Part shown: positions 44,590 to 53,040 of the stretch, one piece after another
Layout of the letters: each line of letters begins with the position of its first letter
Position numbering within the stretch: position 1 is the stretch's first letter
Assembly (NCBI GenBank): GCA_038396625.1
Contig: CP121688.1
Span: 682,001 to 746,000 of the forward strand
Length of the DNA stretch: 64,000 nt
Direction: 5' to 3'
Source: G038396625 sp038396625
GTDB lineage: Bacteria; Bacillota; Clostridia; Peptostreptococcales; Thermotaleaceae
Made by a program: the position numbers and the translations under genes
Notes under the pieces: model-generated
What the model saw: only the letters and a program-made list of their open reading frames with translations
Database searches by the model: none
Told to the model about the DNA's origin: nothing

Positions 44590-46545
44590 ATGTCGCAAGA
44601 AAAAAAATCAGCTCAGGATCCAGTATTAGGACATGAAGCCATATTAGAAAAATATGATACCGAATCCCGATTCAGAAAGTTTGATAAGAATTCTATTCCG
44701 GGAATGATTGTTTTTATGGTTTGTGTAGGCTTGTCTTTGTTTCATCTTTATACGGCATGGACGGGGCCATTGGTTACGTTGATGCATAGAGCGGTACACA
44801 CCACGATTATTATGGCATTGGTATTCATTCTTTATCCTTTTTCAAAAAAGGCTTCCAAGACAAAGACACCGGTTTTAGACTGGATTTTTGCGGGATTTTC
44901 CTTATGTTTAGGTGTTTATATTGTGATGAATTATGATTCATTGGTGCTGCGTGCAGGAATGCCCAACGATGCAGATGTTATCTTTGGAATCATGGCGATT
45001 TTATTGGTATTAGAAGCAGGGAGAAGGATTACAGGAAATGAGATTGCAATCTTAGCAGTGATCTTTTTAGTGTATGCCTATGTGGGACCTTATTTGCCAG
45101 ATATTATTGCTCACAGAGGATATAGCATCAAAGATATAGCAGAATACATGTATCTGACTACTGAAGGTATTTTTGGGATTGCTATTGGGGTATCCTCAAC
45201 CTATATTTTCTTATTTGTATTATTTGGTGCATTTTTATCAAAATCCGGTATGGGTCAATTCTTCAATGATCTAGCAATGGCGATTGCAGGTCAAGGAAAA
45301 GGAGGACCTGCAAAGGTAGCGGTAATATCCAGTGGACTTTTGGGTTCAATTAATGGGAGTGCGGTTGCAAATGTTGTAACAACAGGAGCCTTTACCATTC
45401 CCCTTATGAAAAAGATTGGCTATGAGTCTGAATTTGCAGGGGCAGTAGAGGCGACAGCTTCCTGTGGAGGACAGATTTTGCCTCCCGTTATGGGTGCAGC
45501 TGCCTTTATCATGGCAGAGTATTTGGGGATCAAGTACATTCAAATTGCAGCAGCAGCCGTGATTCCTGCTTTACTTTATTATTTGGGTGTTATTGTAATG
45601 ATTCATCTAAGAGCTTCTAAGAAAGGTTTAACTGGACTTCCTAAGGAAGAACTACCGAAGGTAGGAGAGGTTTTAAAGCAAAGAGGCCATTTATTGATTC
45701 CTTTAGTGGTCTTATTAGGCTTATTGATTAAAGGCTTTACACCGATTTATGCAGCATTCTATTCAATCATTGTTACTATTCTTGCCAGTGCATTAAAAAA
45801 AGAAACAAGAATGAGTTTTAAAGATTTGATTGATGCATTAGAAAGTGGAGCCCGTACAGCACTAGGTGTGGCCATGTCCTGTGCCATCGTGGGACTGATT
45901 ATAGGGGTTGCCACGTTAACAGGATTTGGATTAAAGCTTGCTGGAGCTATATTATTCCTTGGAAAAGGAAATCTATTTATTACCTTGGTGCTTACGATGA
46001 TTGCTTGTATTGTTTTGGGAATGGGTCTACCATCAATTCCTGCATATATTATTACAGCCACTATGGCTGCACCAGCCTTAGCGAAGATGGGGATTATTCC
46101 ACAGGTTTCACATATGTTTGTATTCTATTTTGGGATGCTTGCCAATTTAACACCGCCAGTTGCATTAGCAGCTTTTGCTGGAGCGGGAATTGCAGGAGGA
46201 AATCCAGCAAAAACAGGCTTTCAAGCGGTGAAATTAGCATTAGCAGGATTTATTGTACCCTATATATTTGTCTATTCACCTGCATTATTACTGATTAATA
46301 CAACACCTATAGGTATTGTCATTTCGACGATTACAGCAATCATAGGGGTTGTTGCATTAGGGGTAGCCGCAGAGGGATATTTATTTAAAAATGTAAATAT
46401 TATTTATCGCGTGGCCATGTTTACTTCTGCCATCTTACTCATGAAGCCAGGAATGACAACAGATAGCATTGGGATTGCCATATTTGCAGCGATATTCTTG
46501 ATACAAAAGATAAAGAGCAAAAAGGATGGATTGATCACAGCATAA
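44590..46545 (+). CDS. TRAP transporter fused permease (DctQM)
   Basis: 651 residues with about 16 hydrophobic segments. N-terminal part (about 1-190) corresponds to the small DctQ-type subunit and the rest to DctM, with the motif GLLGSINGSAVANVVTTGAFTIPLMKKIGY typical of TAXI-type fused permeases. It uses a sodium or proton gradient together with the binding protein upstream. GAGGTGATA precedes the ATG at a good distance. It ends 17 bases before a bidirectional terminator. Confidence 0.93.
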   Translation: MSQEKKSAQDPVLGHEAILEKYDTESRFRKFDKNSIPGMIVFMVCVGLSLFHLYTAWTGPLVTLMHRAVHTTIIMALVFILYPFSKKASKTKTPVLDWIFAGFSLCLGVYIVMNYDSLVLRAGMPNDADVIFGIMAILLVLEAGRRITGNEIAILAVIFLVYAYVGPYLPDIIAHRGYSIKDIAEYMYLTTEGIFGIAIGVSSTYIFLFVLFGAFLSKSGMGQFFNDLAMAIAGQGKGGPAKVAVISSGLLGSINGSAVANVVTTGAFTIPLMKKIGYESEFAGAVEATASCGGQILPPVMGAAAFIMAEYLGIKYIQIAAAAVIPALLYYLGVIVMIHLRASKKGLTGLPKEELPKVGEVLKQRGHLLIPLVVLLGLLIKGFTPIYAAFYSIIVTILASALKKETRMSFKDLIDALESGARTALGVAMSCAIVGLIIGVATLTGFGLKLAGAILFLGKGNLFITLVLTMIACIVLGMGLPSIPAYIITATMAAPALAKMGIIPQVSHMFVFYFGMLANLTPPVALAAFAGAGIAGGNPAKTGFQAVKLALAGFIVPYIFVYSPALLLINTTPIGIVISTITAIIGVVALGVAAEGYLFKNVNIIYRVAMFTSAILLMKPGMTTDSIGIAIFAAIFLIQKIKSKKDGLITA

Positions 46546-46589
46546 AAAGATTCGCATGCTACTTAAAAAAGCAGCATGCGAATCTTTTT
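46544..46589. terminator. Bidirectional terminator between TRAP permease and DUF1850 gene
   Basis: A 17-base perfect inverted repeat, AAAAAGATTCGCATGCT (46544-46560) and AGCATGCGAATCTTTTT (46573-46589), with A/T tracts on both sides. The right arm also encodes the last residues of the DUF1850 gene. Confidence 0.92.
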
Positions 46590-47069
46590 TATCCCATAGG
46601 TTATGAGGGAAGTCTTTTGAAGATAGATGCTAACCGGTGCATCCTTTGGAACTTCCTGATAAAGCTTAACTGCCTTATCCTTAAAATAGAAGGTGTGTTT
46701 TGCAATATGGGATATGCCGTAGGTAAGATTTGGTATGGGTTGGTTGATTTCTAAAAAATAGATCCATCCATCTTTGACCATGGTTTTTTGTCCCGCATCA
46801 GCTGGGACACCAGCCCCGAATGCTTTAAAGCGTGTATGATCTAGGATGATGTGGTAATCTTCGTCAATACGAAAGATTTCCTCCCAAGGCTCCAGTTCTA
46901 CAGAATGCATCCAATGCATGGTGAAGGTGTCATTAGGGGAGATTTTGTGTATAAAAACAATCTGAGAGACCTGTGTATTTTCTAAAATCAAAGCAGGGAT
47001 TTGTATGTAACTGAATAGAAAAAAAGCAGCACATAGAATAATGATGAAGAAGGTAAATTTCTTTGCCAT
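46563..47069 (-). CDS. DUF1850 protein
   Basis: 168 residues on the minus strand. An N-terminal hydrophobic segment (FTFFIIILCAAFFLFSY) anchors or exports it; the conserved DUF1850 region is SPNDTFTMHWMHSVELEPWEEIFRI. Such proteins almost always occur next to TAXI-TRAP transporter genes, as here, but their role is unclear. ATG 47069 has AAAGGAG nine bases upstream. The C-terminus KKIRMLLF and the stop are encoded by the terminator arm. Confidence 0.85.
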   Translation of the reverse strand: MAKKFTFFIIILCAAFFLFSYIQIPALILENTQVSQIVFIHKISPNDTFTMHWMHSVELEPWEEIFRIDEDYHIILDHTRFKAFGAGVPADAGQKTMVKDGWIYFLEINQPIPNLTYGISHIAKHTFYFKDKAVKLYQEVPKDAPVSIYLQKTSLITYGIKKIRMLLF

Positions 47070-47317
47070 AAATTGCAACTCCTTTATATGATTATAGATA
47101 AGCATATCAATATATTCTGTGAATATACGACAGAATCCTTTAGAAAAATGAAGGATTTTAGTATGTGATGTGGAATAAATATAATTTAGATGAAGGATTT
47201 TGAAGGGCCTTAAAGACTGGATATTAGTAAGTAAACGTACTGGAGATAAGATAGAAGTCACAAGGCATATGTCTTTAAAATAGAAGGACACAGCAAATTA
47301 AAAAATGGAGGAAAAAT

Positions 47318-48475
47318 ATGATATTAATCAAAGATGGATATATACTGACGATGGAAGGAAAAGATTATGCGAAGGGAAGCATCTTGATTGAAGAGGGAAA
47401 GATTAAAGAAATTGGAGAAAATGTGGTAGCACCTTTAGATGCCAAGGTAATAGATGCTACGGACAAAATTGTCATGCCAGGGATCATTGATGCCCATTGT
47501 CATCTAGGGATGTGGGAAGATGCCATCGGTTTTGAAGGAGCAGATGGAAACGAAATGACAGATCCAGTAACTCCTCATTTAAGAGCTATTGATGCGATTA
47601 ATCCTATGGATCGAACTTTTGGAGAGGCCTATGAGGGAGGCATTACTTCTGTAGCAACAGGACCAGGAAGTGCCAATGTAATTGGTGGACAGTTTGTGGC
47701 AATGAAAACTTTTGGGGATCGTGTAGATGACATGATTATTCAAGAGCCAGTGGCGATGAAGTGTGCCTTTGGAGAAAATCCTAAAAGAGTTTACCATGAT
47801 CGAAAGCAAGCACCTAGTACGAGAATGGCAACTGCTGCCTTATTAAGAGAGACTTTATATAAAGCAAGAGAATATATGGAGAAACTGGAAGCTGGCAAGA
47901 TCGATCCTTCAAAGAAACCAGCCTTTGATATGAAGTTAGAGGCTTTGATTCCTGTGATGAAAGGAGAAATACCACTAAAAGCCCATGCCCATAGAGCTGA
48001 TGATATTCTCACTTCTATTCGTATTGCCAAGGAATTTGGGGTAAATATTACCTTAGAACACTGTACTGAGGGGCATTTGATCGTAAAGCACATTCTTGAT
48101 GAAGGATTATCAGCGGTAGTAGGGCCAAGCTTTGGAGAAAGATCAAAGTTTGAATTAAAAAATCTTAGCTTTGAAACAGCAGGTATCATGAGTAAAGCAG
48201 GGATTAAAATTGCCATTATGACAGATCATCCTGTAATTCCTTTACAGTATTTACCTATGTGTGCTGGGCTGGCAGTGAAAGCAGGAATGGAAGAAAAGGA
48301 AGCCCTTAGAGCTATTACGATTAATCCCGCAGAAATTTTGGGCATAGATGATAAGGTAGGAAGTATTAAAGAAGGAAAGGATGCAGACCTTGTAATATGG
48401 GATGGACATCCATTTGCGTTAGCATCGCAAGTTGCGTATACGCTGATTGATGGAAAAGTAGTGTACTGCAGGTAA
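47318..48475 (+). CDS. Metal-dependent amidohydrolase
   Basis: 385 residues of the imidazolonepropionase-like amidohydrolase superfamily. The metal site residues are in DAHCHLG, KAHAHRADD and LEHCTEGH, and a final Asp in AIMTDHPVIPLQY. It has the beta-sandwich ends typical of the family (MILIKDGYILTME and GSIKEGKDADLVIWDG). The substrate is unknown; candidates include N-acyl amino acids or cyclic amides. GGAGG precedes the ATG. It lies divergently from the DUF1850 gene, so a link with the TRAP transporter is possible but unproven. Confidence 0.88.
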   Translation: MILIKDGYILTMEGKDYAKGSILIEEGKIKEIGENVVAPLDAKVIDATDKIVMPGIIDAHCHLGMWEDAIGFEGADGNEMTDPVTPHLRAIDAINPMDRTFGEAYEGGITSVATGPGSANVIGGQFVAMKTFGDRVDDMIIQEPVAMKCAFGENPKRVYHDRKQAPSTRMATAALLRETLYKAREYMEKLEAGKIDPSKKPAFDMKLEALIPVMKGEIPLKAHAHRADDILTSIRIAKEFGVNITLEHCTEGHLIVKHILDEGLSAVVGPSFGERSKFELKNLSFETAGIMSKAGIKIAIMTDHPVIPLQYLPMCAGLAVKAGMEEKEALRAITINPAEILGIDDKVGSIKEGKDADLVIWDGHPFALASQVAYTLIDGKVVYCR

Positions 48476-48537
48476 CGTGTAAGGATACTTAACAGTGCTA
48501 TCGAAAAACCACGAACCAATTTAAAGGAGAAGAAGTC

Positions 48538-49008
48538 ATGGATACAATGCCTATTCATATAGTTATATTAGGATCTATACCTGAAGCCATATTGATTGTA
48601 TGGGCAGGATTAAATCTTATGGGGGTTAGGCCAGATCGTAAAAAAGTCGTTTTCATAGGAATACTACAGGGAATTAGTTCCTATTTTATTAGACGACATT
48701 TAGACTTTGGGCCCCATATCATCGCCCAAGTCATTTTATTAATTTTATATACCTACTTAATCATAAGAGTAAAATGGGTGACAGCCATTGCTGCAATTTC
48801 TTTATCCTTTGTTATCGTTATATTGGTAGAAGGATCACTTATCATACTGGGAGGTATGAATACAGTACATATTCTGTCGATGGAGTGGAAAAGACTGTTG
48901 GTATTGCTACCCCATGATTTTGTATTGGGGTATATTGGTTATGTATCTAGTAAAAAAGACATCTGCTTATGGGATGAAGTAAATTTATCTCATTTTCGTG
49001 AAGAATAG
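48538..49008 (+). CDS. Multi-pass membrane protein of unknown function
   Basis: 156 residues with four or five predicted membrane helices (IHIVILGSIPEAILIVWAGL, IIAQVILLILYTYLII, WVTAIAAISLSFVIVILV, LLVLLPHDFVLGYIGYV). It resembles the membrane sensor part of some GHKL-type kinases but lacks a kinase domain. AAAGGAGAAG precedes the ATG. No family name can be given. It is 62 bases after the amidohydrolase gene. Confidence 0.7.
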   Translation: MDTMPIHIVILGSIPEAILIVWAGLNLMGVRPDRKKVVFIGILQGISSYFIRRHLDFGPHIIAQVILLILYTYLIIRVKWVTAIAAISLSFVIVILVEGSLIILGGMNTVHILSMEWKRLLVLLPHDFVLGYIGYVSSKKDICLWDEVNLSHFREE

Positions 49009-49059
49009 CGTAAGGTTTTCTTGCAAGAAGACAAAGCAGGATGAAAAAAGAAATAATAC

Positions 49060-49088
49060 TTGCAAAGTTTTATCGCTTTTTATATAAT
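49060..49088 (+). promoter_or_regulatory. Sigma-A promoter of the FMN riboswitch
   Basis: TTGCAA (49060-49065), 17-base spacer, TATAAT (49083-49088), 30 bases before the riboswitch. Confidence 0.82.
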
Positions 49089-49118
49089 GAAAGTGTAAAA
49101 ATAAACAATTCAATGGTA

Positions 49119-49230
49119 ATCTTCGGGGCAGGGTGAAATTCCCTACCGGCGGTATAGTCCGCGAGCAGCATTTGCTGCTGAACTGGTGCAATTCCAGTAC
49201 CGACAGTATAGTCTGGATGGGAGAAGATGG
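49119..49230 (+). promoter_or_regulatory. FMN riboswitch (RFN element)
   Basis: Conserved RFN sequence: P1 formed by ATCTTC (49119-49124) and GAAGAT (49223-49228), with GGGGCAGGGTGAAATTCC, ACCGGCGGTATAGTCCGCGA and CCGACAGTATAGTCTGGATG in order. It binds flavin mononucleotide and represses the riboflavin transporter gene downstream. Confidence 0.97.
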
Positions 49231-49262
49231 CTAGACAACTGTGTTGTCGTGCATGTTTAACC

Positions 49263-49295
49263 GCGCCTGAAGATCATTCCTTCAGGCGCTTTCTT
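49263..49295 (+). terminator. Riboswitch-controlled terminator
   Basis: GCGCCTGAAG/CTTCAGGCGC (49263-49272 and 49280-49289) and TTTCTT. It lies between the aptamer and ribU and is the likely expression platform. Confidence 0.88.
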
Positions 49296-49349
49296 ATGTA
49301 TGGATGATGATAAGCCATGGGGATTACTTGAAAAATTGAAGGAGGAATT

Positions 49350-49979
49350 ATGATGAATCGAACTTCGACAATGGAAAGAAACCTATTTTCCTTTAAGGCA
49401 ATAGGCACAGTCAATGGTATTACAAAAATATCCATACTATCGGTTTTAGCTTATTTAATTATGTTTATAGAAATGCCGCTATTCTTTTTTCCAGGATTTT
49501 TGAAAATTGATTTTAGTGATTTACCGGGACTAATAGGAGGATTTGCCTTAGGGCCAGTGGCAGGCATTATGATTCAATTGGTAAAGAATATCCTACACTT
49601 TCTAACCAAAACAACTACTGGGGGAGTAGGAGAGCTGGCAAATTTTCTGATCGGTATTGCACTGATTGTTCCTGCATCCATTGCATATAATAAATATCCA
49701 ACAAAAAAAGCAGCAATGTTAGGTCTGATGGTTGGTATTGTGACCATGGGTGTGGTTGGTGGACTTGCTAATTATTATATATTACTTCCCTTTTATGCCA
49801 AGGTAATGCCCTTAGAACAAATTATTGCGTGGAGTGCTTCGGCAAACAAAGCCATTGTCGATATAAAAACTTTAGTATTCTATGGCGTTGTGCCCTTTAA
49901 TTTGCTAAAGGGAATGATCTTAGCAGTGATGACCAGCGTACTTTATAAAAGACTTTCTCCTATTCTTAAAGTAAAATAA
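49350..49979 (+). CDS. ribU: Riboflavin ECF transporter S component RibU
   Basis: 209 residues, about six membrane helices; the segment FFPGFLKIDFSDLPGLIGGFALGP and GELANFLIGIALIVPASIAY are typical for RibU. It takes up riboflavin with the shared EcfA/T module, which is not in this window. The FMN riboswitch upstream confirms the substrate. GGAGGAATT precedes the ATG at 49350; a second ATG follows at once. Confidence 0.96.
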   Translation: MMNRTSTMERNLFSFKAIGTVNGITKISILSVLAYLIMFIEMPLFFFPGFLKIDFSDLPGLIGGFALGPVAGIMIQLVKNILHFLTKTTTGGVGELANFLIGIALIVPASIAYNKYPTKKAAMLGLMVGIVTMGVVGGLANYYILLPFYAKVMPLEQIIAWSASANKAIVDIKTLVFYGVVPFNLLKGMILAVMTSVLYKRLSPILKVK

Positions 49980-50002
49980 AGAGATTTTGTCTACTGCCTT
50001 TT

Positions 50003-50040
50003 AAAAGAACTCTTATAAAAAAATGGAGTTCTTTTATTTT
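50003..50040 (+). terminator. ribU terminator
   Basis: AAAAGAACTC/GAGTTCTTTT (50003-50012 and 50026-50035) followed by ATTTTTTTT. Confidence 0.9.
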
Positions 50041-50066
50041 TTTTACTAAGGACAGAACATATGTGC

Positions 50067-50072
50067 TATAAT
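50067..50072 (+). promoter_or_regulatory. Extended -10 promoter of the spo0E-like gene
   Basis: TGCTATAAT (TATAAT at 50067-50072) with a weak -35 near TTACTA. It would give a leader of about 160 bases. Confidence 0.45.
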
Positions 50073-50241
50073 AAAATGAAACGGATGTTCGATGGGAATT
50101 GATTTTATATAGGGGTATATGTAGATTATTTATAGGAGATCCTATAGTGCAGCCCATATGTATATTGGGAGTAATGCACTATAAATACGCTGTTTAATAA
50201 GCAGGATTTCTGTGTATATATATGAAAAGGGGGGATCAGCA

Positions 50242-50436
50242 ATGCATTGGGAGAATGAGATACAGTTGTTAAGGGTAATAGAGGAATGCAGGGAAAGATT
50301 AGGACAACTTATGCTTAAGAAAAATATGCAAAGTGATGAGGAACTCATAAGACTTAGTCAGGAGTTGGACAGATTAATTGCTGCTTATTATCAAGGGAAA
50401 ATAAGCGATCAAAATAGATCCTCCGAGGAAAGATGA
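50242..50436 (+). CDS. Spo0E-family aspartyl-phosphate phosphatase
   Basis: 64 residues. RVIEECRERLGQLMLKKNM and the signature SQELDRLIAAYY identify a Spo0E-like phosphatase, which removes phosphate from Spo0A~P and delays sporulation. ATG 50242 follows AAGGGGGGAT; a longer frame upstream has no ribosome binding site. Its presence supports a spore-forming host. It is monocistronic with a terminator after it. Confidence 0.85.
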   Translation: MHWENEIQLLRVIEECRERLGQLMLKKNMQSDEELIRLSQELDRLIAAYYQGKISDQNRSSEER

Positions 50437-50487
50437 GAGATTATAAAAAGAAGGGAAGCATATACTTCAAATTGTGAATAGATCATA

Positions 50488-50532
50488 CAAGGGCATGTAT
50501 TTTTTAGTACTTTGCCCTTGCAGCATTTTTTG
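50488..50532 (+). terminator. Terminator after spo0E-like gene
   Basis: CAAGGGCA (50488-50495) pairs with TGCCCTTG (50513-50520), a 17-base loop, then CAGCATTTTTTG. Confidence 0.8.
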
Positions 50533-50603
50533 AGAAAATATATAATGATTGTATGATTTTGGATAGAATAAGAGGAAAAGAATATTTGAATAGAGGTGTC
50601 ATT

Positions 50604-51065
50604 GTGATTAAGATTTTAAGCAATAACGAGCAGCAGACCTATGATGTAGGATATAAACTAGGAAATTTATTACAGCGTAAAGATATTGTGTGTATGACCG
50701 GAGATTTGGGTGCAGGCAAGACCACTTTGACAAAGGCTATAGCTGAAGGGTTGGGCGTGAAAGCCTGTGTCACAAGTCCCACCTTTACCATTATCCATGA
50801 ATATATGGGAAGAATCCCCCTCTATCACTTTGATGTATATCGTATTGAGGATATTGAAGAAATGGAAGATTTAGGGTATGAAGAATATTTTTATGGAGAT
50901 GGGGTATGTGTCATAGAGTGGGCGTCTCAAATAAAGGAATTCATTCCAGAGGAGCATTTGTGGATTCATATAACAAAAAATATAGAGAAAGATAGTAGAG
51001 AAATAGAAATAAAAGGGACAACCCTGCATTTTGAAAAGATCATTGAGGAGTTGAGACAAATATGA
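50604..51065 (+). CDS. tsaE: tRNA t6A synthesis ATPase TsaE
   Basis: 153-residue P-loop ATPase (MTGDLGAGKTTLTKAIA) needed for N6-threonylcarbamoyladenosine formation at tRNA position 37 with TsaB and TsaD. TSPTFTIIHEY and YHFDVYRI are conserved. GTG 50604 follows AGAGGTGTC; an upstream ATG at 50553 has no ribosome binding site. The stop overlaps the tsaB ATG by four bases. Confidence 0.95.
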   Translation: MIKILSNNEQQTYDVGYKLGNLLQRKDIVCMTGDLGAGKTTLTKAIAEGLGVKACVTSPTFTIIHEYMGRIPLYHFDVYRIEDIEEMEDLGYEEYFYGDGVCVIEWASQIKEFIPEEHLWIHITKNIEKDSREIEIKGTTLHFEKIIEELRQI

Positions 51066-51793
51066 TCATCTTAGCTTTAGATACTTCGTCAATTGTTGCA
51101 ACCGTAGCATTGATGGAAGATGATAAACTTATTGGAGAATATATTATCAATCATCAGCGAACCCATTCCCAAAAATTGATGCCTATGATTGAAGCATTGA
51201 TGAAAAGCTGTGAAATACAGATGAAAGATATTGATGTAATCGCTGTAGCAAAGGGACCTGGTTCTTTTACGGGATTAAGAATTGGTGTAGCTACTGCGAA
51301 GGGATTAGCCCATACAAGGAATATTCCTGTTGTAGGAATATCTACTTTGGATGGGTTGGCTTTTAACTTGCCCTATTGTGAGGGGATTATATGTCCTATT
51401 CTAGATGCCAGGAGAAATCAGGTATATACCGCCGTGTACAAATGGGATAATGATATGCTACATAGGATCGAAGCGCCTATGGCGGTATCTTTAGAGGAAT
51501 TGATCACAAAGCTCTCTGAAAGACCAGAAAAAATTATCTTTGTAGGAGATGGTGTAGAAAAAAATATAGAACCATTGAAACAAGCATTGACAGATCGTGT
51601 AATGAGGTCACCAAATAGCATAAAAATGCCTAGGGCATCTTCTATTGCCGAGCTAGCATTGCAAAAAGCTAAGGAAGGAAATTTAGAAAGCTTTTATACC
51701 TTGATGCCGGAGTATTTGAGAAAGTCAGAGGCAGAGAGACAATATGAAGAAAGAATGAAAAGGTGTGAAGCCAGTGGCGAAAATATTGATTAG
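51062..51793 (+). CDS. tsaB: tRNA t6A synthesis protein TsaB
   Basis: 243 residues with the ASKHA fold of the YeaZ/TsaB family: ILALDTSSIVATVALMED and VAKGPGSFTGLRIGVATAKGLAH. TsaB forms a heterodimer with TsaD and recruits TsaE. It is translationally coupled to tsaE through an ATGA overlap, and its end overlaps the following acetyltransferase gene. Confidence 0.95.
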   Translation: MIILALDTSSIVATVALMEDDKLIGEYIINHQRTHSQKLMPMIEALMKSCEIQMKDIDVIAVAKGPGSFTGLRIGVATAKGLAHTRNIPVVGISTLDGLAFNLPYCEGIICPILDARRNQVYTAVYKWDNDMLHRIEAPMAVSLEELITKLSERPEKIIFVGDGVEKNIEPLKQALTDRVMRSPNSIKMPRASSIAELALQKAKEGNLESFYTLMPEYLRKSEAERQYEERMKRCEASGENID

Positions 51794-52235
51794 AAATATG
51801 ACGATGGAAGATGTTGCAGCAGTTTTACAAATAGAGCATCAATGCTTCTCTATTCCCTGGACAGAGGAATCCTTTCGCACGGAGTTGGCTAAAAATAAAT
51901 TAGCTCGATATGTTGTGGCAGAAGTAGAAGGACAGGTTGTAGGTTATGGAGGCATGTGGATAATCGTAGATGAAGCCCATGTTACCAATATTGCGGTGCA
52001 TCCAGAGGTAAGGGGAAAAGGTTATGGGAATAAGATTGTAGCAGCAATGATCGATATGGCAAAGAAGGAAGGTGTCCTTCGGATGACTTTAGAAGTAAGA
52101 AAATCAAATGAAGTCGCCCAAACTTTATACAAAAGATGGGGATTTACTTCTTGTGGGATAAGACCGAGGTATTATGAAGACAATCAGGAAGATGCCATCA
52201 TTATGTGGCGAGAGGAAGATAAAATAAAAAATTGA
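51774..52235 (+). CDS. rimI: Ribosomal protein S18 alanine N-acetyltransferase RimI
   Basis: 153-residue GNAT protein. VHPEVRGKGYGNKIVAAMI is the acetyl-CoA-binding motif, and YEDNQEDAIIMW at the C-terminus is typical for RimI. It acetylates the N-terminal alanine of S18 and possibly other proteins. GTG 51774 follows AAAAGGTG; it overlaps tsaB by 20 bases. tsaB-rimI-tsaD is a common order, here interrupted by two small genes. Confidence 0.93.
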   Translation: MAKILIRNMTMEDVAAVLQIEHQCFSIPWTEESFRTELAKNKLARYVVAEVEGQVVGYGGMWIIVDEAHVTNIAVHPEVRGKGYGNKIVAAMIDMAKKEGVLRMTLEVRKSNEVAQTLYKRWGFTSCGIRPRYYEDNQEDAIIMWREEDKIKN

Positions 52236-52270
52236 TCTGGAGAAATCTTTTACTTCTCCAGATTTTTTTG
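52235..52270 (+). terminator. tsaE-tsaB-rimI terminator
   Basis: ATCTGGAGAA/TTCTCCAGAT (52235-52244 and 52254-52263) with 9-base loop and TTTTTT tail. Confidence 0.92.
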
Positions 52271-52345
52271 CATATATGGGAGTGTATTAGAAATAATATA
52301 TAAGTAAGTAATTGAAATAAAGTGGTAGGGAAAACTAAAAAACAC

Positions 52346-52374
52346 TTGACAAAAAAAGATGGATTTCATACAAT
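52346..52374 (+). promoter_or_regulatory. Sigma-A promoter of the small Cys-rich gene
   Basis: TTGACA (52346-52351), 17-base spacer, TACAAT (52369-52374). The region shares ATTTCATACAAT and a following TAACC with the promoter at 54129. Confidence 0.85.
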
Positions 52375-52408
52375 TGCCTAACCACCAACCACTACAAGGA
52401 GGGATTTT

Positions 52409-52603
52409 ATGGCTAGCAAAGAGCAATTACAAGCAGTTGCCAATCACTGTAGTCAGTTTCAAAGTGTACATGAAGGCACATTTCAAGCTTCACTGCTATC
52501 TGATCGAACTTGTGAAAATTGTAAGCATTTTACTAAAGAACATCAATGTGATATCGATTTAGTAGATGAAGTGCTATCCACGATGGCAAATGATGAGTGC
52601 TAA
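52409..52603 (+). CDS. Small cysteine-rich protein
   Basis: 64 residues with five cysteines (14, 35, 38, 47, 64) and RTCENCKHFTKEHQCDID in the middle, suggesting a small metal-binding knuckle. No family recognised. ACAAGGAGGG precedes the ATG and a strong sigma-A promoter is upstream, so it should be well expressed. Another frame over the same bases (from 52359) has no such signals. Confidence 0.78.
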   Translation: MASKEQLQAVANHCSQFQSVHEGTFQASLLSDRTCENCKHFTKEHQCDIDLVDEVLSTMANDEC

Positions 52604-52632
52604 GAATCAAGATGGACAGCACAAAAATGAAA

Positions 52633-52860
52633 TTATGATTTGATATCCTTACCCTTATATGAAATCGGTGGCACAATGGATGCTTCTGTAAGCATCCTGT
52701 TTACCAAATCAGTTTGATCCACTTCTGATAGCATACCATCAGATAGAATATTGTCCTTACTGAGTTTTTGAAAAAAACTGTCATGGTCTTGCTCACGAAA
52801 GGAATTTTTCTCCTGCTCATTTTTACCGTTTTTATTCTTAGTTTTATGTTTTTTATCCAA
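52633..52860 (-). CDS. Small hydrophilic protein of unknown function
   Basis: 75 residues on the minus strand, starting at TTG 52860 after AAAGGAGGAA. The N-terminal third is a lysine- and asparagine-rich tail (KKHKTKNKNGKNEQEKN), followed by a more ordered part (LSEVDQTDLVNRMLTEASIVPPISY). No family recognised. It converges with the Cys-rich gene and is divergent from tsaD. Confidence 0.65.
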   Translation of the reverse strand: MDKKHKTKNKNGKNEQEKNSFREQDHDSFFQKLSKDNILSDGMLSEVDQTDLVNRMLTEASIVPPISYKGKDIKS

Positions 52861-52957
52861 AAGCTTTCCTCCTTTACAACAATCTTTATTCCTTATTATT
52901 TCACAAATGAGAGGATCTATGCTGAAGATAAAAGAAAAAATTACATGGGTATCATAC

Positions 52958-52990
52958 AAAGCCAAATAGTAGATTTTGCTATTTGGCTTT
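52958..52990. terminator. Hairpin between the small minus-strand gene and tsaD
   Basis: AAAGCCAAATAG (52958-52969) pairs with CTATTTGGCTTT (52979-52990), 12 perfect pairs with a 9-base loop. It lies on top of the tsaD promoter and may stop transcription coming from upstream. Confidence 0.6.
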
Positions 52991-53004
52991 TAATTGGATA
53001 TAAT
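52976..53004 (+). promoter_or_regulatory. Sigma-A promoter of tsaD
   Basis: TTGCTA (52976-52981), 17-base spacer, TATAAT (52999-53004), 37 bases before the tsaD ATG. Confidence 0.72.
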
Positions 53005-53040
53005 ATAAAGGATATACAAAAGATGCGTGAGGTGAATTTT

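Noticed and set aside
52768..53040. Extension of tsaD by 91 codons
   Set aside because: The region overlaps a minus-strand gene, a hairpin and the tsaD promoter; ATG 53041 has GAGGTGAA and the family length.
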